In this document: one piece after another, positions 8,270-17,534 of the stretch
Layout: each line of letters starts with the position of its first letter
Numbering within the stretch: the first letter of the stretch is position 1
Origin: an uncultured Clostridia bacterium
Lineage (GTDB): Bacteria > Bacillota > Clostridia > Christensenellales > UBA1242
Direction of reading: 5' to 3'
NCBI GenBank assembly: GCA_946484195.1
Contig: CAMLSW010000010.1
Coordinates: 1 to 33,934, forward strand
DNA: 33,934 bases
Notes under the pieces: generated by a model
Databases searched by the model: none
What the model was told of the DNA's origin: nothing
Seen by the model: only the letters and a program-made list of their open reading frames with translations
Made by a program: the position numbers and the translations under genes

Positions 8270-8334
8270 TTTTGATTGTTGCAATTTTTAGTTCTGAAAA
8301 AGTAATCCGAAAAAGTATAGGTGTTTAGACAATG

Positions 8335-9105
8335 TTAACACTCCTTCACAAACTCATAGTACAGCGAAAGGACAGAAGTGTAACGATATTTTAAAAGCGA
8401 GGAGTAGGTCTGCGACTGATTTTCTAGCGTTCCTCCGCACAGCTTTTGGCTTTCTTCTAGCGCCTTTTCGAGGGTTTGCGAAAGTTCTTTTATCGCGCCG
8501 GCTGACTCAGGGAAGAGGGTACTTAGGTTGTCAATAACGCCATTTAGGGTGTTGTGTGCGCTGTTCACGGCAAGACGTGCCGAGATTTCATTGTATACAT
8601 TTGTGTCAAGGGCAATGGCGCAATCATAGATGTTAAGGTAGTACTCGTATATGGCGCCAAGAGCCTTTGTTAAAACCTTTTTCTCGTCAGAGGTGAAGTT
8701 TCCGCTCAGCGTAACACTTTTAAAACTTACCGTGATTATCTCGCTATCAAGTCCTTGATTTGCTTTGACGCTGTTCTGCACAAGAGTGGCGTCATTTTTG
8801 TTTTGATAGACCGATGAGACGACGTAGTAATAATCATTTTGTTTCCAAATAAAACCGCCTGCGCCAATTTTTTGAAAGTCGCCCGCCCTTGACTTTGCCT
8901 CGTCCTCAACCTGGCTTTTGGCAAGTGAGAGCATATACACCTCATAGGAGCTAGAGCGAACACTCTCTGTCGAGCTGTCAGTTTTGACAATGAGAAGGGA
9001 TAGGAAGCTTGCAATTATCGTGCATATGACTAAAAATATCAAAAAAGCTGTAATAATCATCATTTTTTTTGAATTTTTTGGGCTAAATTTAAAAATAGTT
9101 GGCAT
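8335..9105 (-). CDS. Single-pass membrane protein with SPOR-like segment
   Basis: About 256 residues. A short basic cytoplasmic tail is followed by one hydrophobic helix (MIITAFLIFLVICTIIASFLSLLIV) and an extracellular part. Just after the helix, a segment with GGFIWKQNDYYYVVSSVYQNKNDA resembles the start of a SPOR domain (peptidoglycan-binding, sporulation/division proteins); the similarity is partial. The C-terminal half is helical and unassigned. The frame is open to a TTG at 9153 without a ribosome site. I chose ATG 9105, preceded by AGAGGAG at a rather long 16 nt, so the start is uncertain. A role in sporulation or wall metabolism is an inference only. Confidence 0.6.
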   Translation of the reverse strand: MPTIFKFSPKNSKKMMIITAFLIFLVICTIIASFLSLLIVKTDSSTESVRSSSYEVYMLSLAKSQVEDEAKSRAGDFQKIGAGGFIWKQNDYYYVVSSVYQNKNDATLVQNSVKANQGLDSEIITVSFKSVTLSGNFTSDEKKVLTKALGAIYEYYLNIYDCAIALDTNVYNEISARLAVNSAHNTLNGVIDNLSTLFPESAGAIKELSQTLEKALEESQKLCGGTLENQSQTYSSLLKYRYTSVLSLYYEFVKEC

Positions 9106-9191
9106 AAGACGTTGCGTTTTACTCCTCTTATATGATATTGTAGTGTATGACAAAAAACAACAAACTATGAAAGATTTATTGATAAAAAAGT

Positions 9192-9220
9192 TTGGATAGT
9201 TTTGTCAAAAGTAGTATAAT
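9192..9220 (+). promoter_or_regulatory. groESL promoter
   Basis: TTGGAT (9192-9197), a 17-nt spacer and TATAAT (9215-9220). Transcription would start near 9227, just before the inverted repeat at 9236-9260. Confidence 0.7.
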
Positions 9221-9235
9221 TTATATGTAAATTTT

Positions 9236-9260
9236 AGGTGACAAAAAGGGATTGTCGCCT
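9236..9260. promoter_or_regulatory. CIRCE-like inverted repeat in the groES leader
   Basis: AGGTGACA (9236-9243) and TGTCGCCT (9253-9260) form 8-bp arms (one G-T) around exactly 9 nt. The position, between the transcription start and the ribosome site of groES, and the 9-nt spacer are those of the HrcA operator CIRCE. The arm sequence is not the CIRCE consensus TTAGCACTC. It may be a divergent HrcA site or another heat-shock operator. Confidence 0.45.
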
Positions 9261-9295
9261 TAAAAAACGTATAAATATTTTGCAGGAGGAAAAAT

Positions 9296-11208
<1,913 letters not shown>

Positions 11209-11418
11209 AATGTCGCCACAATTTAATGATAATAAATTTGACTATCGAGGCTGAAGTTTGTTGATATAACGCTTAATGATGATAGAAGATAATTTATTAA
11301 TAAATAGTGTGAGATTGATTTATTAAGAAATAATTTAAATAGTAAGGGGTTTCTTAGTAAATTGTATAAAACTGATTTATCAGCAAATTTGTTAAAGAGC
11401 TTTATAGCAAACCCTAGG

Positions 11419-11516
11419 TGGCGAGAAAACAAAATTTTTAACACGTTAAAAATTTTCGTTTTGCAAAAGGCCTTTTGCAAAAGGGCACAAAAACTTTTTG
11501 TGCCGTTTTCTCGCCA
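11419..11516. repeat. Cloverleaf (four-way-junction) intergenic element, copy 2
   Basis: P1 pairs 11419-11430 with 11505-11516 (TGGCGAGAAAAC, 12 bp). P2 pairs 11431-11441 with 11446-11456 (AAAATTTTTAA, loop CACG). P3 pairs 11459-11468 with 11473-11482 (TTTTGCAAAA, loop GGCC). P4 pairs 11484-11491 with 11497-11504 (GGCACAAA, loop AACTT). Only three junction bases are left unpaired. The outer arm GGCGAGAAA is shared with copy 3, and the CACAA/TTGTG core of P4 is shared with copy 1. It sits in the convergent gap after groEL. Confidence 0.9.
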
Positions 11517-11558
11517 TAACTGACACATAGGATTACTTATTAAAATCCATAAAAACAT

Positions 11559-11594
11559 AAAAATAGGACTTAATAATCAAAAAGTCCTATTTTT
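11559..11594. terminator. Bidirectional terminator between groEL and SDR genes
   Basis: AAAAATAGGACTT (11559-11571) pairs with 11582-11594 around a 10-nt loop. A/T runs on both sides allow it to end the leftward SDR transcript and anything reading through from groEL. Confidence 0.85.
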
Positions 11595-11673
11595 AATTAA
11601 TTTTTATCATATTATAAATTTTTAAATATAATATCTATAAACAAATTAAAATTTATAATATATCTATCAATAC

Positions 11674-12459
11674 CTATTTATCAATATAAAACAGCTTTGT
11701 CATAACTTTTAGTACCAACGATTTTGGGAAGAATTTTTGCACTTGGTATAAAAATTTGTTTCTTGCGCCCATCACATATTGTGGCTTTAACTTCTTTTTG
11801 TCAATGATTTTTGTCATTATTTTGACAGCTTTTTCAACGCTCATACGTTTGTCCTCACGGCTGTCAATGCGCTCGGCAGAAAGCCTTATGGCGTCCTTAT
11901 AACGCTCATTTGTTTGATAGTCCTTTTGCCTATTCTTGGTAAAATTGGTCTTTATATCACAAGGGCAGATGGCGGTTGACTGAATTTTGGTCTTACATAG
12001 CTCCATTCGCAGACAGTCACTAAGCATACTAACGGCGGACTTGCTAGAGCAGTAGTAAGCCCTAAACGGCAGAGGAAATAGTGCGCACGCAGAGGATATA
12101 TTGATAATCTTTGCCTTCTCGCTCATAATAGGCAAGGCAAGCTGGATAGCATAAACTGTGCCAAGAACGTTGACATCGTACTCCTTTTGAATTTGGCTTT
12201 CAGGGATAAGCTCGATTGCGCCAGAAAGCCCAAAACCCGCACAGTTGACAAGAATGTCAATGTTACCATATTTGTTTGCTATGTCGCTAAAAATCTCTTT
12301 TAGCGCGCCCTTGTCCGACACATCACAGTTATAGTCATCATCAGTAAGACTTATTCCGATTACGGTGTCGCCTTTCTTTTCGTAGTGTTCTCTTAAGGCC
12401 TTTCCGATACCACTAGAAGAGCCAGTTATCAAAATATTTAATTTTTCGTGTTTTTTCAT
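11674..12459 (-). CDS. Short-chain dehydrogenase/reductase
   Basis: A 261-residue classical SDR with a Rossmann fold. It has TGSSSGIG (12-19) for NAD(P) binding, NCAG (72-75), the catalytic Ser122/123 in NISSA, and Tyr136/Lys140 in YCSSK. The following PCDIKT replaces the usual PG-x-V-x-T. The C-terminal 60 residues are basic with hydrophobic patches (QYVMGARNKFLYQVQKFFPKSLV), as in SDRs that act near membranes on lipid-like substrates. AGGAGC precedes the ATG. Its genomic neighbours give no pathway, so the substrate is unknown. Confidence 0.88.
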   Translation of the reverse strand: MKKHEKLNILITGSSSGIGKALREHYEKKGDTVIGISLTDDDYNCDVSDKGALKEIFSDIANKYGNIDILVNCAGFGLSGAIELIPESQIQKEYDVNVLGTVYAIQLALPIMSEKAKIINISSACALFPLPFRAYYCSSKSAVSMLSDCLRMELCKTKIQSTAICPCDIKTNFTKNRQKDYQTNERYKDAIRLSAERIDSREDKRMSVEKAVKIMTKIIDKKKLKPQYVMGARNKFLYQVQKFFPKSLVLKVMTKLFYIDK

Positions 12460-12523
12460 AGATGCTCCTTAACATAATAATTCTATTTAAGTATATAATA
12501 AAATTAGAAATAATCAAAATAAT

Positions 12524-12552
12524 TTGACTTAATTTTTTGATAGTGCTAAAAT
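12524..12552 (+). promoter_or_regulatory. Promoter of the SHOCT membrane protein gene
   Basis: TTGACT (12524-12529), a 17-nt spacer and TAAAAT (12547-12552), 27 nt before the ATG with its AAGGAG site. Confidence 0.65.
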
Positions 12553-12578
12553 ATGTTTAATTTTTAATAAGGAGAAAT

Positions 12579-13064
12579 ATGAATTCCACAAAAAAATGGC
12601 TAATAATCACGGCAATTCTTTTCAATTTTGTCTCGATTGGTTGGGATATTTATAGGATAGTCTTGTGGTTTATGGCTGAGCCACAACACCGCTCATCAGT
12701 ATTTTACCTTGTATACGACTTTATCACAATAGCCTGTTGCATTGCGGTGATAGTGCTTTTGTCGATGGCTATTTGGAGAAACGGCAAACTCTTCCGCTCG
12801 CGCTACGGCTATTATATGACGGCGCTAGTCATATCGATAATTGTCAACTTGCTTTCTGTTTCAAGCGTGCTACTTATCATCTCAATGTTTGTATCAGACT
12901 GGGTATGGATAACACCTAAAAAGGATGACAGCAAGGTTGAAATTGACGAAAAGACCGTCGTCATCAAGAATAAAGAGGAGGAGATAGCCCGCCTTAGAAA
13001 ACTAAAAGATGAAGGCAAGATAAGTGAAGAGGAGTTCCAGGAGCGCTTAATGAAACTATTGTAA
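12579..13064 (+). CDS. Membrane protein with C-terminal SHOCT domain
   Basis: A 161-residue protein with three hydrophobic helices (about 6-30, 42-66, 80-108). A charged linker leads to a SHOCT motif, EEEIARLRKLKDEGKISEEEFQERLMKLL, at the very end. SHOCT is a short amphipathic module found at protein termini and thought to aid oligomerisation or membrane contact. TAAGGAG lies before the ATG. It stands alone with its own promoter, and its function is unknown. Confidence 0.7.
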   Translation: MNSTKKWLIITAILFNFVSIGWDIYRIVLWFMAEPQHRSSVFYLVYDFITIACCIAVIVLLSMAIWRNGKLFRSRYGYYMTALVISIIVNLLSVSSVLLIISMFVSDWVWITPKKDDSKVEIDEKTVVIKNKEEEIARLRKLKDEGKISEEEFQERLMKLL

Positions 13065-13302
13065 TAATTTTGTAATTGTTATAAAATTTTTCATATTTTT
13101 AAGAAAATTTTGATTTTTTAAATTAATTTATCAAAATTATTATAAAAATTATCAAAAACAAACTAAATTAATTTAATTTTTTAAAAATAAACTAAATTAA
13201 TTTATTTTATAACCAAATTATTATTAATTTATCAAAAAATAATAAAATTACAATAATTTTTCTAAAAATTATTGTAAAAATATCTAAATTATCTCAATAA
13301 TT
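13065..13302. other. AT-rich gap with dyads
   Basis: Almost pure A/T. It includes two copies of AAACTAAATTAATTTA (from about 13159 and 13187) and a 14-bp inverted repeat with a 2-nt centre (13248-13261 with 13264-13277). No coding sequence is seen. Confidence 0.6.
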
Positions 13303-13340
13303 AAAGAAAGCACCTTAAACGCTCGGAAGGTGCTTTCTTT
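13303..13340. terminator. Terminator overlapping the tadA 3' end
   Basis: AAAGAAAGCACCTT (13303-13316) pairs with 13327-13340 around a 10-nt loop. The left arm includes the end of the leftward tadA reading frame; the A/T runs suit termination in that direction. Confidence 0.85.
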
Positions 13341-13767
13341 TACTTTTGAAAAAGTCGGTTAGTAGCCTTTGACATTCTTTGTTTTCAATAAATTCTATTT
13401 GCGTCTTATGATTTAAACGACTGCTTTCAAGAATTTGCCTAAAAAGGTCATCATCACTTGTCGTCTGACGGCAACAATAATATACCTTTCTTATTCTAGC
13501 ATTGACGATTGCACCGGCGCACATAGGGCAGGGCTCTAGCGTAACTATGATATCGCACCCGTCAAGCCTCCACGACTTCAGCTTTTTGCAAGCTTTATTT
13601 ATTACCTCAATCTCGGCGTGTCTTAAGGCGTTCTGGCTTTTTTCTCTTCTGTTATGACCTTTTGCAATCACCTTGCCATCTTTAACGATAACCGCGCCTA
13701 TTGGCACCTCGTCTTTTTTGAGCGCCTTTCGCGCCTCAGATAACGCTATCTCAATAAATTCATCCAT
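13315..13767 (-). CDS. tadA: tRNA-specific adenosine deaminase TadA
   Basis: A 150-residue zinc deaminase that converts the wobble adenosine of tRNA-Arg(ACG) to inosine. The active site is complete: HAE (His50, Glu52) and PCPMC (Cys80, Cys83), with GAVIV and GHNRRE before it. The length is normal for bacterial TadA. No ribosome site is visible before the ATG. A weak TTTACT/TAAACT pair ends 6 nt upstream, so the transcript may be leaderless. The 3' end is embedded in a hairpin terminator. Confidence 0.93.
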   Translation of the reverse strand: MDEFIEIALSEARKALKKDEVPIGAVIVKDGKVIAKGHNRREKSQNALRHAEIEVINKACKKLKSWRLDGCDIIVTLEPCPMCAGAIVNARIRKVYYCCRQTTSDDDLFRQILESSRLNHKTQIEFIENKECQRLLTDFFKSKRKHLPSV

Positions 13768-13811
13768 ATTGTAAGTTTAATAAAATTTAATCTTAAAGTA
13801 AAGCACTTTTG

Positions 13812-13840
13812 TTGTTTTTTCTTTATTTTTATTGTATAAT
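13812..13840 (+). promoter_or_regulatory. Promoter giving a leaderless CPBP transcript
   Basis: TTGTTT (13812-13817), 17 nt and TATAAT (13835-13840). The ATG at 13847 is 7 nt after the -10 box, at the expected transcription start, and there is no room for a ribosome site. Confidence 0.65.
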
Positions 13841-13846
13841 GGTTCA

Positions 13847-14821
13847 ATGGAAAACAAAGAAGTATTTGCAAGACGCAATTTTTATAACGATGGTGACAGT
13901 GGCAAGGTCTATCTTTTTGCACTCATTTTACCAATCCTGCTTGCCATTGTTTCGGTGATGATATCAAATGTCATTGAGGGCGCAACAGGAAGCGAAAGTT
14001 TCACTGATGGAATTTTGTATAACACAATTATGCAAGTTGTCAGCAGTATCGCTCTTGTATGTATATATTTAGTATATAATAAATGTAACAATATTGAATA
14101 TAAGGCAATCAATTTAAAGTTCAAAATGAAGTGGCATACATATTTGCTAGTTATTGGCATTGGCGTTGTGTCGCTGTTTGGCTTGCAATATTTTATTGGC
14201 GCAGTCGACAACTTTTTAGAGCTTTTGGGCTATCCACTGCAGGTTGCCTCTCCAGATTTACCAGAAAGTTTGACAAATCCGAAAAGTTATGGTATATTTA
14301 GCCTTGCTGTCATTGTTGTTGCACTTTTGCCAGCCATTTGCGAGGAAATTTTGTTTAGAGGAGTGGTCTTAAACGGACTGCGTACTCGCTTTGGTGATAT
14401 AGCGTCAATATTTATGTCGGCGCTAATGTTTGCACTGATGCACCAAAACCTGCAACAACTTGTCTATCCATTTTTGCTTGGCTCGGTTATGGGTTGGATA
14501 GTTTTGAGGACGGGTTCAATCGCCTCTTCTATAATTGTCCACTTTTGCAATAACTTCTTGACGATATTGTTTACATACTTAAGTAATATCTCAAGTTTTT
14601 CACTTAGCCTTCCAAATGTGTGGTGGTTTTATTTGGTGGCGATAGCACTTCTTGCGCTCACCGCGGGCATTATTTATCTTATTGATAGGTTTTATTTTAA
14701 ACACAAAAGTAAAGAGGAGACTCAAAAGACCGCAACCAAAACATCGAAGTATATCTACATCTCACTTGCGGTGGCGGGTGTAATGTTCCTCTTTATCACG
14801 GTGTTTAACTTTGTGTCGTAG
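13847..14821 (+). CDS. CPBP-family intramembrane metalloprotease (first copy)
   Basis: A 324-residue multi-spanning protein of the CPBP/CAAX-protease (Abi) family. The three motifs are present: CEEILFRG (Glu166, Glu167, Arg171), FALMH (Phe195, His199) and VHFCNN (His232). About eight hydrophobic helices are seen. These glutamate-type intramembrane proteases cut membrane peptides and are often linked to bacteriocin self-immunity or processing; no bacteriocin gene is recognisable here. The reading frame is open five codons upstream, but those lie in the -10 box, so I place the start at 13847. It is followed by a second family member, whose divergence suggests an old duplication. Confidence 0.88.
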   Translation: MENKEVFARRNFYNDGDSGKVYLFALILPILLAIVSVMISNVIEGATGSESFTDGILYNTIMQVVSSIALVCIYLVYNKCNNIEYKAINLKFKMKWHTYLLVIGIGVVSLFGLQYFIGAVDNFLELLGYPLQVASPDLPESLTNPKSYGIFSLAVIVVALLPAICEEILFRGVVLNGLRTRFGDIASIFMSALMFALMHQNLQQLVYPFLLGSVMGWIVLRTGSIASSIIVHFCNNFLTILFTYLSNISSFSLSLPNVWWFYLVAIALLALTAGIIYLIDRFYFKHKSKEETQKTATKTSKYIYISLAVAGVMFLFITVFNFVS

Positions 14822-15018
14822 CGAAAAGGCGACTTTTGTAATTTACTATTTTTTTTGAATATCTGTTCGACATTTTTATCTATAATTTGACACAAAAATC
14901 GATAAAATTATTTTTAAAACCATCATTTTTAATAAATAAATAATAAATTGCCCCTTTACAGCGTAAAAATAATGTATTAATATATAGTTAAAAAAAGGAC
15001 GTCAAATAGGTCGGTATA

Positions 15019-16170
15019 ATGTATAGAGATTTTAAAAACAAAACAACAACAAATTCGTTAATACCATATTCAATTATAGTGCTCATTTTTGTCACTATAA
15101 GAATTTTGTCGTCCGATTTAGTAGGGGCATTTGACTTTCTGGGCACGGTGGGGAGCTATATCCTAAATGCCTTTGCTCAGATTGGTATCCTTTTTACAAT
15201 ATCTGTGTTTGTATTTAAGGGCTTGCAAAAGGCAAAACTCAAGCAGGTCTTTAAGTTCTACGGCTTTAAAAAGATGTCTTGGAAGGGTGTATTATACAGC
15301 TTTTTACTTGGAATTATAGTATATATTATAAATGTCTTTGTTGTGACACTTTTTAGCAACATCTTGGTGCTACTTGGCTACAACTATCAAAGCGGGACGT
15401 CAGGCGGAAGCTATCCATTTTGGCTTTTTTTAATCAATATTGTCACCACGGCAGTTTTGCCGGCAATTTGTGAGGAGACGGCGCATAGAGGAATGCTCTT
15501 GCACGGACTATCAAGCTTTGGTACAACAAAAGCCATAATCTTTTCTTCGATTTTGTTTGGGCTTATGCATATGAATATAGAACAGTTTTTCTATACTACA
15601 GCCATAGGCTTTGCACTTGGTTATCTTACAACCTTCTGTGATACAATATATCCTGCAATAATTATTCACTTTACAAATAACGCGCTGTCAACCTTTATGG
15701 CCTTTTCACGTGCAAACGGGCTTGGCTTTGAGGGGATGTTTACTTGGGTTGAATACAATCTTCAAAATAATGTAGTCATCGCATTTATATTCTTAATTTT
15801 ACTTTTTGCACTTCTTATAATCTTGGCAAGAATGCTAGTAAAAGCACTACTCAAGGAGTCTATCTTGCGTAAAGTCAACGATATGCAAGAGCAGATTATG
15901 GAAAAGGTTGTAAGACAATCCTTTTACGAAGAGGTTAAAACTCTATCTGAAGGCAAGGTCAATCTCAGTGAAGGGGAGAATAACTTAGAGAAAATAATCA
16001 GCGAGGTGGCGATTGAAACCGACAACTCTGATGAGATAACAAATAATATGCTAAGAGAACCTACAAGGTATAAGCCAAACACACTCACAAAAGTGTTGCT
16101 CATCTGCTGTTTTGTGCTGATGGGGCTTGTCACGCTTGCGACATTTTTCATAGGTGTTTTATGCAGATAA
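15019..16170 (+). CDS. CPBP-family intramembrane metalloprotease (second copy)
   Basis: A 383-residue relative of the preceding gene. Motifs are CEETAHRG (Glu152, Glu153, Arg157), FGLMH (Phe180, His184) and IHFTNN (His217). Hydrophobic helices cover residues 15-285. A charged, probably cytoplasmic segment of about 70 residues follows (290-355, rich in Glu and Lys), and a last helix ends the protein. The tail-plus-helix is absent from the first copy. The ribosome site is weak (AGGTCGG). A 197-bp gap separates the two copies; the end overlaps rlmH by 10 bp, so those two are co-transcribed. The substrate is unknown. Confidence 0.87.
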   Translation: MYRDFKNKTTTNSLIPYSIIVLIFVTIRILSSDLVGAFDFLGTVGSYILNAFAQIGILFTISVFVFKGLQKAKLKQVFKFYGFKKMSWKGVLYSFLLGIIVYIINVFVVTLFSNILVLLGYNYQSGTSGGSYPFWLFLINIVTTAVLPAICEETAHRGMLLHGLSSFGTTKAIIFSSILFGLMHMNIEQFFYTTAIGFALGYLTTFCDTIYPAIIIHFTNNALSTFMAFSRANGLGFEGMFTWVEYNLQNNVVIAFIFLILLFALLIILARMLVKALLKESILRKVNDMQEQIMEKVVRQSFYEEVKTLSEGKVNLSEGENNLEKIISEVAIETDNSDEITNNMLREPTRYKPNTLTKVLLICCFVLMGLVTLATFFIGVLCR

Positions 16171-16616
16171 GACTTGTATGCATTGGCAACTTAAAAGAAA
16201 AATTTTGGCAAAGCGCAACCGAGGAATATAAAAAGAGATTGCAAAAATTTTGTAACCTTCAGATAATTGAGCTTGACGAGCAGAACAAATATCAAGACGT
16301 AAACAAAATTCTAAGCGAAGAGGGTAAAAGTATAATAGCAAATCTTGGCGGGTACAATATTTTGCTAGATATTGAAGGTAAAGCTTATTCAAGCGAGGAC
16401 CTTGCAAATAAAATTAAACAAACTTTGCTTTCTTCCAGCACAATAACCTTTATAATAGGCGGGTCGTATGGCGTCAGTGATGAGGTCAAAAGGAGTGTGC
16501 AAGAGCGAATTTCATTTGGCAGAATTACGATGCCACATAACTTGGCACGAGTGGTCGCGCTTGAGCAAATTTACAGGGCGTTTATGATAAATAGCGGTGC
16601 TAAATACCATAAATAG
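16161..16616 (+). CDS. rlmH: 23S rRNA pseudouridine-1915 N3-methyltransferase RlmH
   Basis: A 151-residue SPOUT-class methyltransferase, normal length. It uses SAM to methylate pseudouridine 1915 in helix 69 of 23S rRNA on assembled ribosomes. Family marks are the start MQIRLVCIGNLKE, the glycine loop FIIGGSYGVS, and the C-terminal knot MPHNLARVVALEQIYRAFMINSGAKYHK, where the usual PYHK is KYHK. Its start lies inside the end of the upstream protease gene, with AGGTG four bases before the ATG, so translation is probably coupled. Confidence 0.96.
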   Translation: MQIRLVCIGNLKEKFWQSATEEYKKRLQKFCNLQIIELDEQNKYQDVNKILSEEGKSIIANLGGYNILLDIEGKAYSSEDLANKIKQTLLSSSTITFIIGGSYGVSDEVKRSVQERISFGRITMPHNLARVVALEQIYRAFMINSGAKYHK

Positions 16617-16694
16617 CTTGACTAAAGTATAATTGATATGTATTTGTCAATGTATCTGTTGTTTTTATGTGATAAATATGGAGTTTTTCGGGGA

Positions 16695-16794
16695 GGCGAG
16701 AAAGTAAAATTTTAAACGCGTTTAAAATTTTGTTTTTGCAAAACTAAAGTTTTTGCAAAAACGCTCAAGCATACGCTTGAGCCACTTTCTCGCC
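16695..16794. repeat. Cloverleaf (four-way-junction) intergenic element, copy 3
   Basis: The clearest copy. P1 pairs 16695-16705 with 16784-16794 (GGCGAGAAAGT, 11 bp). P2 pairs 16706-16716 with 16721-16731 (AAAATTTTAAA, loop CGCG). P3 pairs 16732-16743 with 16751-16762 (GTTTTTGCAAAA, 7-nt loop). P4 pairs 16763-16770 with 16775-16782 (GCTCAAGC, loop ATAC). The stems are all Watson-Crick, and only C16783 is unpaired at the junction. A T8 run begins five bases after the element (16799), so it could also end rlmH transcription. It lies in a convergent gap. Confidence 0.92.
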
Positions 16795-16872
16795 CTCATT
16801 TTTTTTACCTCAAAATCTTTTAGAATTTCATACAATTTCACATATTGTTAAAAATAGTTTTTTAAAAAGCAC

Positions 16873-16956
16873 TTACATCAAATTAAAAAACAGCATTGAA
16901 AAGAGACATCCAAAGAGGATGGTTAGTATTGTTAAAATTGCTAAATTTTTATACAT
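16873..16956 (-). CDS. 27-residue single-helix membrane peptide
   Basis: A very short gene with a strong ribosome site (GAGGTGA at 16967-16961) four bases before ATG. The product starts MYKNLAILTILTILFGCLFS and is one hydrophobic helix ending NLM, with a single Cys. It lies 38 bp after the DUF378 gene on the same strand, suggesting a two-gene unit of small membrane proteins. The ribosome site and position make it credible; no family is recognised. Confidence 0.5.
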   Translation of the reverse strand: MYKNLAILTILTILFGCLFSMLFFNLM

Positions 16957-16994
16957 TTTATCACCTCAAGAGGAAAGTTTGCATATATTATTCA

Positions 16995-17408
16995 CTAAAG
17001 GTCATTATCTCGCTCGTCAAAATGTTCGTTAAATAGCCCGCGTGGCTCTCGTTTTGGCTCATAGTCCTCGTCGTATTCATCGTAAGAGGGACGTCTATTC
17101 TCTTGCGAGGGTAGCTCCTTACTTGCCTCAACGTTAGACTGCGAAGGCTCTTTATTTAAAACTTTATTGACATTTTTTTGCAAATCTTTTTTGTTTCTAT
17201 AAGAAAAAACAGCGATAGTACCTTTGCCTTTTATAAGTTTATACACTAAAAATAGGCTTGAAAGACCCACTATTATATAGACAATTCTTGACAAGATGCT
17301 TGACTGAAAACCAAAAATGCCTGCCACAAAGTCATATTGCAAAAGTCCGATAAGAAGCCAGTTGACAGAACCGAGTAGGGTTAAAATAAACGATAAAATG
17401 GTAAACAT
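16995..17408 (-). CDS. DUF378 (YuzA-like) membrane protein with charged tail
   Basis: A 137-residue protein. The first 60 residues match the DUF378 pattern: two helices with LGSVNWLLIGLLQYDFVAGIFG and SRIVYIIVGLSSLFLVYKL. After residue 65 comes a long hydrophilic tail that becomes very rich in Asp, Glu and Arg (YDEYDEDYEPKREPRG). Typical DUF378 proteins are about 70-80 residues, so the tail is an addition. I start at ATG 17408 because GGAGG precedes it; the open frame upstream adds 10 codons. The role of the family is unknown. Confidence 0.8.
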   Translation of the reverse strand: MFTILSFILTLLGSVNWLLIGLLQYDFVAGIFGFQSSILSRIVYIIVGLSSLFLVYKLIKGKGTIAVFSYRNKKDLQKNVNKVLNKEPSQSNVEASKELPSQENRRPSYDEYDEDYEPKREPRGLFNEHFDERDNDL

Positions 17409-17472
17409 ACAAATTACCTCCAGAAATATTTTTTGCAAATTAACAAAAAAAATTCTAAAGAGGCAAAAAAAC

Positions 17473-17501
17473 TTGACATAAAAATTAAAATTTTGTATAA
17501 T
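17473..17501 (+). promoter_or_regulatory. greA promoter (exact consensus)
   Basis: TTGACA (17473-17478), 17 nt and TATAAT (17496-17501): a perfect housekeeping-sigma promoter 33 nt before the greA ATG. Confidence 0.9.
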
Positions 17502-17534
17502 CTATCTTCGAAAACTGATAAAGGAGTGACAAAT

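Larger units (their letters stand above)
7675..8334. other. 660-bp low-complexity intergenic region
   Basis: No convincing long gene. It has three parts. First, 7728-7830 is a GC-rich patch with three copies of CGCTCCGCT at 7729, 7758 and 7802, plus a GCGAG/CTCGC dyad near 7772-7793. Second, 7934-8065 holds two sets of tandem repeats rich in AAC and in GTAACTGATACT. Third, 8140-8270 carries a possible 24-codon reading frame ending in a hairpin terminator. The base composition of the first part is quite unlike its surroundings. Confidence 0.7.
11209..11673. other. 465-bp gap between convergent groEL and SDR genes
   Basis: Non-coding. It contains an imperfect stem (11319-11330 with 11350-11361, 12 bp with one G-T), the cloverleaf repeat at 11419-11516 and a two-way terminator at 11559-11594. 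The remainder is AT-rich without clear signals. Confidence 0.75.

Noticed and set aside
11419-11516. Cloverleaf copy 2 as an ordinary terminator
   Set aside because: It has four stems, no T run on its right side and a separate proper terminator at 11559-11594.
13065-13302. A fourth cloverleaf in the AT-rich gap after the SHOCT gene
   Set aside because: It has several dyads but no outer stem enclosing ordered hairpins; the pairing is what A/T-only DNA would give by chance.
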